From Bacteroidales bacterium UBA4788 (GTDB lineage: Bacteria > Bacteroidota > Bacteroidia > Bacteroidales > VadinHA17), in contig DHGW01000056.1 of the NCBI GenBank assembly GCA_002402965.1, forward strand, positions 53,928 through 88,574: 34,647 nt of DNA, given 5' to 3'. Position numbers and translations under genes: made by a program. The notes under the pieces are model-generated. The model searched no databases. It saw only the letters and a program-made list of their open reading frames with translations, and had not been told where the DNA came from. Positions 24,043 through 32,442 of this stretch are shown piece after piece (within the stretch, counting starts at the first letter, position 1; each line of letters opens with the position of its first letter).

Positions 24043-25221
24043 ATGAAACCCTTCAACTCCCTTATCCTTTTATTAAGTATCATTTTGCTGGCAGGCTGTC
24101 AGAAGAAGGAGGTTCCCGCAGAGTTGCAGGAACGGCTTGATTCCATTGCAGCAGAAATGGTACCGCAAAGCGCAGAGTCCCTTTGTGACATCACACTTTC
24201 GATGTCAGAGGACGGAACAATTACAGTCAGGGGTGAGACTGATCTCCCCGGAGCTAAGAGTGCTGTCATCAGGATGCTTGACGAATCCGGGGTCAGCTAT
24301 ACTGACAGCATTACTGTCCTGCCTGACACTGCTGTGGTGAAGAAGCCCTGGGGGCTGATTCCTGTGAGTGTCTGCAATGTCAGGAGCAGACCTGCCCATG
24401 CTGCTGAGCAGTCAACGCAGGCGCTGATGGGCACGCCAGTGAGGATTCTGAATAAGAGGGGAGGCTGGCATCTGGTCCAGATGCCAGATTCATATATCGG
24501 ATGGGTCAGAAATACGGTGGTTGAATTGACTGATGATGAGATGGTTGCGTGGAGAGGCAGTGACAGGGTGATCTATCTCGGGCATACCGGGGTGATAACC
24601 GACAGCAAGGGTGAGACCGTGTCTGACATTAGTTTCGGGGCGATCCTTGTCAAAAACGGAACACGTGGAGACAAATGGACAGTCGTCCTGCCGGACGGTA
24701 GAACCGGTGAGGTTAAGAAGAGTGAATCGGCTGAGTTAAAAACATGGGCTGAGAGTGTCGATATTGAACCGCAGAGACTGATCCGTTTTGCCAGATTATT
24801 TATGGGTACACCATACCTGTGGGGTGGGACATCGACAAAGGGGGTGGACTGCAGCGGCTATACCAAGATGATATATTATTACGGAGGTGTTATCATGACC
24901 CGGGACGCTTCAGCCCAGTTCAGGTACGGGGATGAGGTCAGCATCGAAAAGCCATTGGAATCTCTTGCACCAGGTGACCTTCTGTATTTTGGCAGCGATA
25001 AGGACGGAAAGAAAAATATCACCCACACCGGGATGTATATAGGCGATACTGAATTCATCCATGCATCCGGGTCAGGGATGGTGATAATCAACAGTTTCGA
25101 CTCCACGAGGACGAACTACAGTGCCTATCTGCTGGAGATACTGCAGGGTGCCAGGCGGGTAACAGCATTCACGGAAGGCAAGGGCCTTGAACGGGTTTCT
25201 CAACACAGCTGGTATTTCTGA
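24043..25221 (+). CDS. Lipoprotein NlpC/P60 peptidase with SH3-like domains (YkfC-like gamma-D-Glu-diamino acid endopeptidase)
   Basis: 392 residues. The lipoprotein signal MKPFNSLILLLSIILLAGC places the lipidated cysteine at 19. Two SH3-like regions follow (about 105-165 and 170-232, with VCNVRSRPAHAAEQSTQAL and GWHLVQMPDSYIGWV). The NlpC/P60 domain (about 245-385) has GVDCSGYTK with nucleophile C270, THTGMYIG with H328 and FIHASG with H340. SH3-NlpC proteins of this kind cut between D-Glu and the diamino acid of peptidoglycan stems; B. subtilis YkfC prefers free N-terminal L-Ala. The next gene is a dipeptide epimerase, mirroring the ykfB/ykfC pairing. It should act in the periplasm, releasing L-Ala-D-Glu. 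Confidence 0.92.
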   Translation: MKPFNSLILLLSIILLAGCQKKEVPAELQERLDSIAAEMVPQSAESLCDITLSMSEDGTITVRGETDLPGAKSAVIRMLDESGVSYTDSITVLPDTAVVKKPWGLIPVSVCNVRSRPAHAAEQSTQALMGTPVRILNKRGGWHLVQMPDSYIGWVRNTVVELTDDEMVAWRGSDRVIYLGHTGVITDSKGETVSDISFGAILVKNGTRGDKWTVVLPDGRTGEVKKSESAELKTWAESVDIEPQRLIRFARLFMGTPYLWGGTSTKGVDCSGYTKMIYYYGGVIMTRDASAQFRYGDEVSIEKPLESLAPGDLLYFGSDKDGKKNITHTGMYIGDTEFIHASGSGMVIINSFDSTRTNYSAYLLEILQGARRVTAFTEGKGLERVSQHSWYF

Positions 25222-25226
25222 TCTAT

Positions 25227-26372
25227 ATGAAGAAGAGAGATTTTATCAAGATCGGGGGCCTCGCTGCAGGTGCAATCATTGCCGGTTGCAAAGCCTCACC
25301 TGCTGATCCTTCAGCAGGAAAAGGCGCGGCTGTGCGCAGGACCGGTGGTGTTCTGAAGCTCAGCTACAGGCCATATGAGCTTCAGCTCAGGCATGTCTTT
25401 ACGGTTGCGACCAATTCGAGGACAACCACCCCGGTGGTCCTTACATCAATTGAGTATGACGGTGTTACCGGTTTCGGTGAGGCTTCCATGCCTCCCTACC
25501 TGGGCGAAAGCCATGAGTCAGTACTCAATTTCCTTTCGAAGGTCAACCTGGAGCAGTTCAGTGACCCGTTCCTGATGGAGGATATCCTTGCATATATTGA
25601 AGGGATCATGCCAGGCAATTATGCAGCAAAGGCCTCCCTTGACATCGCCCTCCATGATCTGACAGGCAAACTGCTGGGGCAGCCGTGGTTCAGGTTATGG
25701 GGACTTGATCCGGCCAAAGCACCGGTTACAAGCTTCACAATTGGCATTGACACCGCTGATGTGGTACGGGAGAAGACCCTTGAGGCCAGTGCCTTCAGGC
25801 AGCTCAAGATCAAGATGGGGCGTGACAACGACAAAGAGATGATCGATGTAGTCCGTTCAGTAACTGACGTTCCCGTCTTCGTGGATGTGAACCAGGGGTG
25901 GAAAGACCGGGACTATGCGCTTGAGATGGCTAACTATCTCAGTGAGAGAGGTACTCTGTTCATCGAGCAGCCTATGCCGAAGGAACAGATCGATGACATC
26001 GCATGGCTGACGGAGAAGAGTCCGCTGCCAATCGTTGCTGATGAGGCACTTCAGACTGTTAATCAGCTGCTGGGAATGAAGGGCGTCTATAGCGGCATAA
26101 ACATCAAGCTGATGAAATGCGGCGGTATGCATGCTGCATACAAGATGGTAACGATGGCCAGGCAGATGGGGATGAAGATTTTGATAGGATGTATGACCGA
26201 AACTTCCTGTGCCGTCTCGGCAGCCGCACAGCTTTCGCCTCTTGTCGACTGGGCGGATCTTGACGGTAACCTGCTGATAAGCAATGATGTGTATGAAGGG
26301 ATGACTGTGGTCGATGGAAAGATTGTCCTTCCTGACCGTTCCGGAATAGGAATTATTGAGAAAAAAAGTTGA
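25227..26372 (+). CDS. L-Ala-D/L-Glu epimerase (enolase superfamily), exported form
   Basis: 381 residues. Catalytic marks of the muconate-cycloisomerase-like dipeptide epimerases are all present: the K-x-K motif in RQLKIKMG (K194, K196), metal ligands D220 (VFVDVNQGW), E247 (FIEQPM) and D272 (IVADEAL), and the opposite lysine K294 (INIKLMKCGG). The enzyme epimerises L-Ala-D-Glu to L-Ala-L-Glu so that ordinary peptidases can use it. The N-terminus MKKRDFIKIGGLAAGAIIAG is followed by C21: a KR-type twin-arginine-like signal with a lipobox, predicting export and lipidation, whereas the E. coli and B. subtilis enzymes are cytosolic. It starts 5 bases after the NlpC/P60 stop. Confidence 0.92.
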   Translation: MKKRDFIKIGGLAAGAIIAGCKASPADPSAGKGAAVRRTGGVLKLSYRPYELQLRHVFTVATNSRTTTPVVLTSIEYDGVTGFGEASMPPYLGESHESVLNFLSKVNLEQFSDPFLMEDILAYIEGIMPGNYAAKASLDIALHDLTGKLLGQPWFRLWGLDPAKAPVTSFTIGIDTADVVREKTLEASAFRQLKIKMGRDNDKEMIDVVRSVTDVPVFVDVNQGWKDRDYALEMANYLSERGTLFIEQPMPKEQIDDIAWLTEKSPLPIVADEALQTVNQLLGMKGVYSGINIKLMKCGGMHAAYKMVTMARQMGMKILIGCMTETSCAVSAAAQLSPLVDWADLDGNLLISNDVYEGMTVVDGKIVLPDRSGIGIIEKKS

Positions 26373-26376
26373 AACC

Positions 26377-26385
26377 TGTAATACA
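26377..26385. promoter_or_regulatory. Candidate GntR operator upstream of susC
   Basis: TGTAATACA, identical to the site at 24028-24036, lies 4 bases after the epimerase stop and 97 bases before the susC start. I did not find a convincing TAnnTTTG promoter nearby (TATCTTTC at 26427-26434 is the closest), so its position relative to transcription start is unknown. Confidence 0.45.
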
Positions 26386-26482
26386 CCCTATAAAGAAAAC
26401 ATGTATCTTGCTTTTGGGATAGTGAATATCTTTCCAACAAAATATAACCTAATCAATACTATTTAACCCTAAATCCAATCAC

Positions 26483-29400
26483 ATGAGAACAAAACTATTA
26501 ATGTTGTTTGCGGTTTTGGGACTGATGCTTACACAAAGCATTTATGCTCAGCCTAAAATCGTGACAGGGACTGTCACTGACGCCACGACGAATGAGACGT
26601 TGCCCGGCGTCAACGTGATAATCAAAAACACTACCACGGGTACAAGCACTGACCCGTTCGGCAACTATTCGATCAGTGTTGCTCCCGGGCAGGTGCTGAT
26701 ATTCAGCTCTCTGGGGTATGCTGCCCGCGAGGTGACAGTAGGAGCGGGGAACAGGATAAGCGTTGGCCTTACCCCTGATGTCCAGATGATAGAGGATGTG
26801 ATAATCACCTCCGAGTTCGGTATGAAACGTGTCTCCCGTGCGGTCGGTTCTTCAGTTCAGAATGTGAAAGCTTCTGACATTGCAGAATCAGGCCGGGATA
26901 ATTTCATCACTGCCCTTCAGGGTCGTGTTGCAGGGATGACTGTTGGGTCTACCAGCGGGGCACCCGGAGCATCAACTAAAGTGGTATTAAGAAGTCTAAC
27001 CTCCATCTCGGGCAACAATCAGCCACTCTATATCGTTGATGGTGTCCCTATGAATAATACTACTTTTAATCCGCAGGACCAGGTTGTCGCAAGTGAGCAA
27101 TACTCCGCCCGTGATCTCGATTATTCATCAAGAGGCAATGACCTCAATCCTGAAGACATTGAATCAGTAACCGTTCTGAAGGGAGCATCTGCAGCTGCCC
27201 TTTATGGGTCGGATGCTTCTAACGGAGCCATAATTATTACTACTAAAAAAGGAATGCCCGGCAAGGGTAAGATATCTTATAATAACTCTTTCCGCTGGGA
27301 TAAGGCATATGGCTTTCCGGAGCTTCAGGACAAATATGCAAACGGCAATTATGGAACGACAAATTATTATTATACAAGCCGTTTCGGAGCCCCTTATGTA
27401 CCAGGGATGACCTTGTACGACAATATTTCTGCCATTATGCAGACTGGCTTTACCGAGAGGCATAACATCTCTGCTGAAGGCGGGACGGACAAAATAACTT
27501 TGCGTGCGTCAGTATCACAACTCGATCAGGTGGGTGTGGTAAAAACCTCCGACAATGCAAGGTTTAACCTGTCTCTGTCTGGTCGGGCAGAGATAAACAG
27601 TTGGCTGACAGTAGAATCTTCGATGCAGTATGCGTCTACCAAAAACACTAAAGTGCCTATCGGAACTGCAGGGCCACTTTACAGAGCAATGTTCTGGCCG
27701 ATGGTGGATGACATGTCAAAGTGGCTCGCTGATGACGGTGCCCATATGAGCGTTCCGGATTATTACCTGGATACTGATCTTTTAAATCCATTGTTTGGTT
27801 TCTACAGGAATAAGTTCTATGACGAATCCGAGCGGTTCCTCTCAAATATTGCTGCAAACCTGACGCCCATAGAAAATACTTTCATTCGTGCACAGGTTGG
27901 CTGGGATGTAGGCCTTCAATCTTTCGTGACCTCCAGACATCCGTATTATAGTGAAGACCAGATTGGCAACGGCTATTATAACCTCACTCATTCGAACTTT
28001 TCTGATCCGACTATCAACATTCTTGCAGGTTATAATAATGAGTTTCTTGATGATAAGCTTTCTCTTTCGGCCCAGGTAGGATATCACCAGCTTGAAAATG
28101 GTCTGAAGCGGATCGCCACTACAGGAACAAAATTTGCAGTTGTTGATTTTCAATCAATACTTAACTGTGATCCGCTGACAATAAGTTCATTACAGAGGAC
28201 AACCAAGCGCAGGATACAGGCCCTGTCAGCACAGGTGGAATTTGGTTATAACCAGATGGCTTATCTGACTTTCCGTGCTCGTAACGACTGGTCGTCAACA
28301 CTGCCGGTTGCCAACAACCGTTATTTCTATCCTGCTGTGGAGGGATCTTTCATTGTCTCGGAACTTCCCTTCATCAAGGGTAACACTATCGTCAACTATC
28401 TCAAGATTCGCGGCTCTATCGCCCAGGTCGGTAAGGATGCCGGTCCACTTCAGATAGATCCTCAGCTTGAAGCAACATACTTGTGGGGAGGCGGTTATAA
28501 ATATGGTTTTACAGGTCCTAACAAAAACCTTGTACCAGAGATAACAACTTCCAAGGAAGTAGGATTTGAAGGCCGTTTTATTAATGACAGGATTAATGCT
28601 GATTTCACCTACTTTAAAACCCACTGTGATGATCAGATCATCAACCAATTCAGACTGAGTTATGCCACAGGTTTTGTCCTAAATACCCTGAACGTGGGTA
28701 CTTTCGAAACCTGGGGGTGGGAAGCACATATTGACGGTGACATCCTCCGTACGGGCACAGGTTTACGCTGGAACCTGGGCTTTAATGCATCACATACTGA
28801 TTCTGAGGTGGTATACCTTCCCGATAATGTAACTGAATATTACAATGCTTATACATGGAATGCCGGGAACATCCGAAATGGTATCAGTGTAGGGTATCCC
28901 GTTACATCCATCACTGCCCTGGCTTATAAGCGTAATGAAGCCGGCGATATTCTGATCAATCCAACAACAGGTATTCCTGTCCTGAATACAAACTGGACCG
29001 TCGTTGGAGATCGCGAACCCAAATTACGGTTCGGTATCACTTCAAATGTCATGTACAAGGGATTACGTCTTTCTGCGATGTTTTCTGGCCGCTACAAATC
29101 CACCGTAGTTAATGGAACAAAACGCTATATGATGAGTAACGGACTCAGCTGGGAGTCTGTCAAAATGCGTGAAAGTGGTCCTTTCATCTTTAATGGCATA
29201 TTGGAGGATGGAAATGAAAATACTGCTAATCCAACAAAGAATACTATTGCGGTTGATCCGACACTTTTTTCAACCACAGTTGGCGGAAATAATGAAGACT
29301 GGTTAGAAACAGATGTACATTACCTTCGTCTTCAGGAACTTAGGCTTAACTATAACCTGCCTGCGCAGTGGCTGGTAAAGACTCCGCTCTCACTTGCAAG

Positions 29401-29572
29401 TGTCTTCGTTTCAGGCAATGACTTGTTTGTATTAACCAACTATTCAGGTTTGGATGCAGTTGGTAATACCGTCTCAGCAGCTCTTGGCGGAACCGGCGGC
29501 GAAGGAATTGATATGTGGTCATTACCTAATCCAAGAGGTTATGCAATCGGGATTAGTGTGACCTTCAAATAA
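26483..29572 (+). CDS. susC: SusC/RagA-family TonB-dependent outer membrane transporter
   Basis: 1029 residues. A signal peptide (about 1-22, ending SIYAQ) precedes a carboxypeptidase-regulatory-like beta domain (about 25-100, GTVTDATTNETLPGVNVIIK). A plug follows (about 115-250, with ALQGRVAGMTVGSTSGAPG and QPLYIVDGVPMNN, then LKGASAAALYGSDASNGAI), and then a beta barrel ending in a typical terminal strand (YAIGISVTFK). It forms a TonB-powered import pore with the SusD-like lipoprotein encoded 25 bases downstream. Cargo cannot be read from sequence; context suggests peptidoglycan fragments or peptides. Base use is visibly more AT-rich than in the upstream operon. Confidence 0.95.
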   Translation: MRTKLLMLFAVLGLMLTQSIYAQPKIVTGTVTDATTNETLPGVNVIIKNTTTGTSTDPFGNYSISVAPGQVLIFSSLGYAAREVTVGAGNRISVGLTPDVQMIEDVIITSEFGMKRVSRAVGSSVQNVKASDIAESGRDNFITALQGRVAGMTVGSTSGAPGASTKVVLRSLTSISGNNQPLYIVDGVPMNNTTFNPQDQVVASEQYSARDLDYSSRGNDLNPEDIESVTVLKGASAAALYGSDASNGAIIITTKKGMPGKGKISYNNSFRWDKAYGFPELQDKYANGNYGTTNYYYTSRFGAPYVPGMTLYDNISAIMQTGFTERHNISAEGGTDKITLRASVSQLDQVGVVKTSDNARFNLSLSGRAEINSWLTVESSMQYASTKNTKVPIGTAGPLYRAMFWPMVDDMSKWLADDGAHMSVPDYYLDTDLLNPLFGFYRNKFYDESERFLSNIAANLTPIENTFIRAQVGWDVGLQSFVTSRHPYYSEDQIGNGYYNLTHSNFSDPTINILAGYNNEFLDDKLSLSAQVGYHQLENGLKRIATTGTKFAVVDFQSILNCDPLTISSLQRTTKRRIQALSAQVEFGYNQMAYLTFRARNDWSSTLPVANNRYFYPAVEGSFIVSELPFIKGNTIVNYLKIRGSIAQVGKDAGPLQIDPQLEATYLWGGGYKYGFTGPNKNLVPEITTSKEVGFEGRFINDRINADFTYFKTHCDDQIINQFRLSYATGFVLNTLNVGTFETWGWEAHIDGDILRTGTGLRWNLGFNASHTDSEVVYLPDNVTEYYNAYTWNAGNIRNGISVGYPVTSITALAYKRNEAGDILINPTTGIPVLNTNWTVVGDREPKLRFGITSNVMYKGLRLSAMFSGRYKSTVVNGTKRYMMSNGLSWESVKMRESGPFIFNGILEDGNENTANPTKNTIAVDPTLFSTTVGGNNEDWLETDVHYLRLQELRLNYNLPAQWLVKTPLSLASVFVSGNDLFVLTNYSGLDAVGNTVSAALGGTGGEGIDMWSLPNPRGYAIGISVTFK

Positions 29573-29597
29573 TTGATAATCAGAAAAATAAGAAGCT

Positions 29598-31490
29598 ATG
29601 ATAAAAAAGATATCAATTTCAGTTCTTTTGGTGGCATTGCTGGTATTCATGACCACAGGTTGTGAGGATTACCTTGATGTCAACCAAAACATTGATGCTC
29701 CTGCCCAGGTTGAAGGTTATCTCTACCTTGCCGGAATAGAGCAGCAGTATCAGGGTCTCTATTGGGATATACGCGCGGCTGCTCCTCTTACCCAGATGAT
29801 GGGCACGATTTACTACACAAGCTTCGCAGGTAATTACTACAGCCTGTCAAGTGATGCTGGTGGTGAAATTTGGCGTATGGTATACTGGAATCAGGGCATG
29901 AACCTTGAAAACATGATCAACCAGTCAATCGAAGCTGAGAACTGGACACTGGCAGGTATCGGACTCGCAATTAAAGCATTCTCCTGGGACCAGATGACAA
30001 AGTACCATGGGGAGCTTGTACTGAAGGATGCCTTTATACCAGGACTCCTGTCACACAGGTATGATTACCAGGATACAGTTTATACTGCAGTCCGCAATTG
30101 GGCTTATAAAGCTATTGAGTACCTCGAGATGCCAGACAATACTGATTACGGAACAAAACTCACAGACAACGATTATATCTATAAAGGAAATAGAGATAAA
30201 TGGATCAAATTTGCATATGGAGTCATTGTGCGTAACCTTGCATCTCTTACCAATAAATCAGACTTCAATACGGAATATGCTCAGGAATTGATCACTGCTG
30301 CCGGCAAATCTTTTGTTTCATCAGATGATGACGCAGCGTTAACCGTTGGTGGTGGTAGCGGATCAGCTGCGCAGTCAGCATATAACAACTTCTGGGGAGT
30401 ATGGAGAGGTAACCTTGCGTACAAATCAAGCACTACTGACTATTCTTACTGGCAGCATGAATATGCCGTTCAGGTATTTACCGGAACTGTTCCCAGATAT
30501 GATGAGACGACAGGTAACAAAATGCAAGTTTCCGGAAACACATACTATCCCTACGAACTTGCTGAAAAACAAATTATTTGTGATACCATCGTCACCGTTC
30601 CTGGACACTATGATCCACGCGTCGCTGTTAAACTGGCTTCAACCGACGATCCTACCTATGATAATATGGACGTTCCTTACAGTATTAAAAAACGTAAATA
30701 CTATGGCGGTTCCTTCACAAGCAGAACTGGTTCAGTCGGAACTGCACCTTACATCTACGGCCGATCTGCCTATGGAGACGTTACAATTGATGGAAAGGGC
30801 CGGTGGATTTACAGGGATGATGCGCCTTATATTTTGATGACCTGCGCTGAACTTAAATTCTGCCTTGCTGAAGCATACTGGAAAATGGGGATGAAACCTG
30901 AAGCATTAGAAGCATTTAAAGCAGGTGTTGCCGAAGATCTGTCTTTCACAGGTAAATACATATATCCCGGCAGTAAAGGACAAGCATTGGGTGGAGATAA
31001 AATAACGAAAGCAACATTTACATCGCTTGCTAGCGAGTATCTGGACGGACCGTATGTCAATGATCTTACTCTGGCTGACTTCTCACTATCACATATCATG
31101 ATGCAGAAGTGGATTGCTCTTTATCCCTGGGGTGCTCTTGAAGCATGGGTGGATATGAGGAAATATCACTATGATATCAAATATAGTGGAGACTATCCGA
31201 CAAGTGGGAATGGATGGGACCTTTCAACTATTGATAATAAGTGGGACACTGATGCTACAAAAGTTTACAAGGGTCTCTACCTGCAACCGGCAGATGTAGC
31301 TAACCGCAGAGTTGCATATAACGTAAATAATGGTGGATCACCATGTTACCGGATTCGCCCACGTTATAATTCTGAATATATGTGGAATAAACCTTCCTTG
31401 GAGACATTAAAACCTATTTCAGGAATGGCCCCAAATTATCAATGCTCAATACCGTGGTTTGCTTATCCCGGTGATATGCCAATGAATTAA
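29598..31490 (+). CDS. susD: SusD/RagB-family outer membrane lipoprotein (SusD-like_2 type)
   Basis: 630 residues. The lipoprotein signal ends MTTGC, with C22 lipidated. The mature start EDYLDVNQNIDAPAQV and the helical repeats (for example YLYLAGIEQQYQGLYWDI, AIKAFSWDQMTKYHGELVL, YILMTCAELKFCLAEAYW) are typical of the SusD-like_2 family. It forms the cargo-binding lid over the SusC pore at the outer membrane. It directly follows susC and has the same AT-rich base use. The ligand is unknown; members of this family are found with both peptide and glycan systems. Confidence 0.93.
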   Translation: MIKKISISVLLVALLVFMTTGCEDYLDVNQNIDAPAQVEGYLYLAGIEQQYQGLYWDIRAAAPLTQMMGTIYYTSFAGNYYSLSSDAGGEIWRMVYWNQGMNLENMINQSIEAENWTLAGIGLAIKAFSWDQMTKYHGELVLKDAFIPGLLSHRYDYQDTVYTAVRNWAYKAIEYLEMPDNTDYGTKLTDNDYIYKGNRDKWIKFAYGVIVRNLASLTNKSDFNTEYAQELITAAGKSFVSSDDDAALTVGGGSGSAAQSAYNNFWGVWRGNLAYKSSTTDYSYWQHEYAVQVFTGTVPRYDETTGNKMQVSGNTYYPYELAEKQIICDTIVTVPGHYDPRVAVKLASTDDPTYDNMDVPYSIKKRKYYGGSFTSRTGSVGTAPYIYGRSAYGDVTIDGKGRWIYRDDAPYILMTCAELKFCLAEAYWKMGMKPEALEAFKAGVAEDLSFTGKYIYPGSKGQALGGDKITKATFTSLASEYLDGPYVNDLTLADFSLSHIMMQKWIALYPWGALEAWVDMRKYHYDIKYSGDYPTSGNGWDLSTIDNKWDTDATKVYKGLYLQPADVANRRVAYNVNNGGSPCYRIRPRYNSEYMWNKPSLETLKPISGMAPNYQCSIPWFAYPGDMPMN

Positions 31491-31506
31491 AAGTCTAAAA
31501 AATACC

Positions 31507-32361
31507 ATGAATATGAAAATCATAAAATATATAAGCCTGGTTGTGGTGCTAGCTCTGATGGCATCATGCGAAAAGCATTTAATTGAGTACGATGCTGAAC
31601 CAATAGGTGATAATATTGCGGAGTTTCAGCTGCATTATATGAATCCAGTGAGTGCAGTGGCTGCCAATTATATCAACAGGGTTGAGGTCAACGGGAAAAT
31701 GATCGCCAACGTCAAAGCTCCACTCACAACTTACAATGCAATCCCTAAAACCGATGCAGGCCGTTTCTATACTGTTAATCCGGGGAGTGTTAATTTCAAG
31801 CTTTATTTTACGACCAAATTACTACCGGCTGCTGATTCCCTGGTCTATGATCAGAATGTTACATTGACGAAGGGAAAACAGAACGTTTTTGTTCATGATT
31901 TCAATCAACCCCCGATAGTTTTTGATAACGGATATCCCTATATTTCAAGACAGACAGTAGAGACTGATTCAACAACCTATGTGAAATTTTACAACTTCCT
32001 GTATGAAACAGCTGGAGTCCCCACTACTTTAAAATTGCAGTATCAGTATATCAGTCACCGTACCGGTGAGGTAGTGAATATCGGACCACCAGTCGCTTTT
32101 GGGGAATCAACAGGATGGCAACAGGTTCTTCTTGTTAAGTCAGATCCGTTAGTTAACACACGCCGTATCGATTACCGTATTAAGGTAGTCGATGAGGCAG
32201 GCAACATTACCGGCGATCTCCAGATCAGAAACTCAAGCGGAAAATACGTTTCTTACTCTGATTATTGGACAGGAACGATTGGCAGATGGGTACACCATAT
32301 GATAGGTGGAATGAGAGCTGCCTCTCCTGCTTGTGCAGTAAGAGTGTTCACGGCAAAGTAG
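31507..32361 (+). CDS. Hypothetical lipoprotein of the susCD operon
   Basis: 284 residues. The lipobox LMASC puts the lipidated cysteine at 21 (or 19 if translation starts at the second ATG, 31513). The mature protein looks beta-rich, with possible tandem Ig-like domains (about 35-135 and 145-260). I do not recognise the family with certainty; DUF4397-like folds are one possibility. It lies 16 bases after susD and before tandem terminators, the position where SusCD systems often carry an accessory surface ligand-binding protein, and that is the most reasonable role (inference). Its segments VNFKLYFTTKLLPAADS and QQVLLVKSDPLVNTR give search handles. Confidence 0.75.
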   Translation: MNMKIIKYISLVVVLALMASCEKHLIEYDAEPIGDNIAEFQLHYMNPVSAVAANYINRVEVNGKMIANVKAPLTTYNAIPKTDAGRFYTVNPGSVNFKLYFTTKLLPAADSLVYDQNVTLTKGKQNVFVHDFNQPPIVFDNGYPYISRQTVETDSTTYVKFYNFLYETAGVPTTLKLQYQYISHRTGEVVNIGPPVAFGESTGWQQVLLVKSDPLVNTRRIDYRIKVVDEAGNITGDLQIRNSSGKYVSYSDYWTGTIGRWVHHMIGGMRAASPACAVRVFTAK

Positions 32362-32372
32362 AGAATACAATT

Positions 32373-32401
32373 TTCTATTCCCCAGGGGATAGAATTTTTT
32401 T
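32373..32401 (+). terminator. Rho-independent terminator after the susCD operon (first)
   Basis: TTCTATTCCCC and GGGGATAGAA pair with one bulged T, followed by seven T residues. It lies 12 bases after the lipoprotein stop. Confidence 0.75.
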
Positions 32402-32407
32402 GGTGTT

Positions 32408-32442
32408 AACAGAGACGCGCAATTTGTGCGTCTCTGTTTTTT
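32408..32442 (+). terminator. Rho-independent terminator after the susCD operon (second)
   Basis: AACAGAGACGC (32408-32418) and GCGTCTCTGTT (32428-32438) form a perfect 11-base-pair stem around a 9-base loop, followed by a T run. It reaches the stop codon of the convergent M3 peptidase gene. The minus strand has no T-tract, so it should act mainly on plus-strand transcripts. Confidence 0.85.

Noticed and set aside
23841..24083. N-terminal extension of NamZ by 81 residues
   Set aside because: It would run through the AT-rich promoter region into the divergent NlpC/P60 gene and would bury a clear signal peptide starting at 23840.
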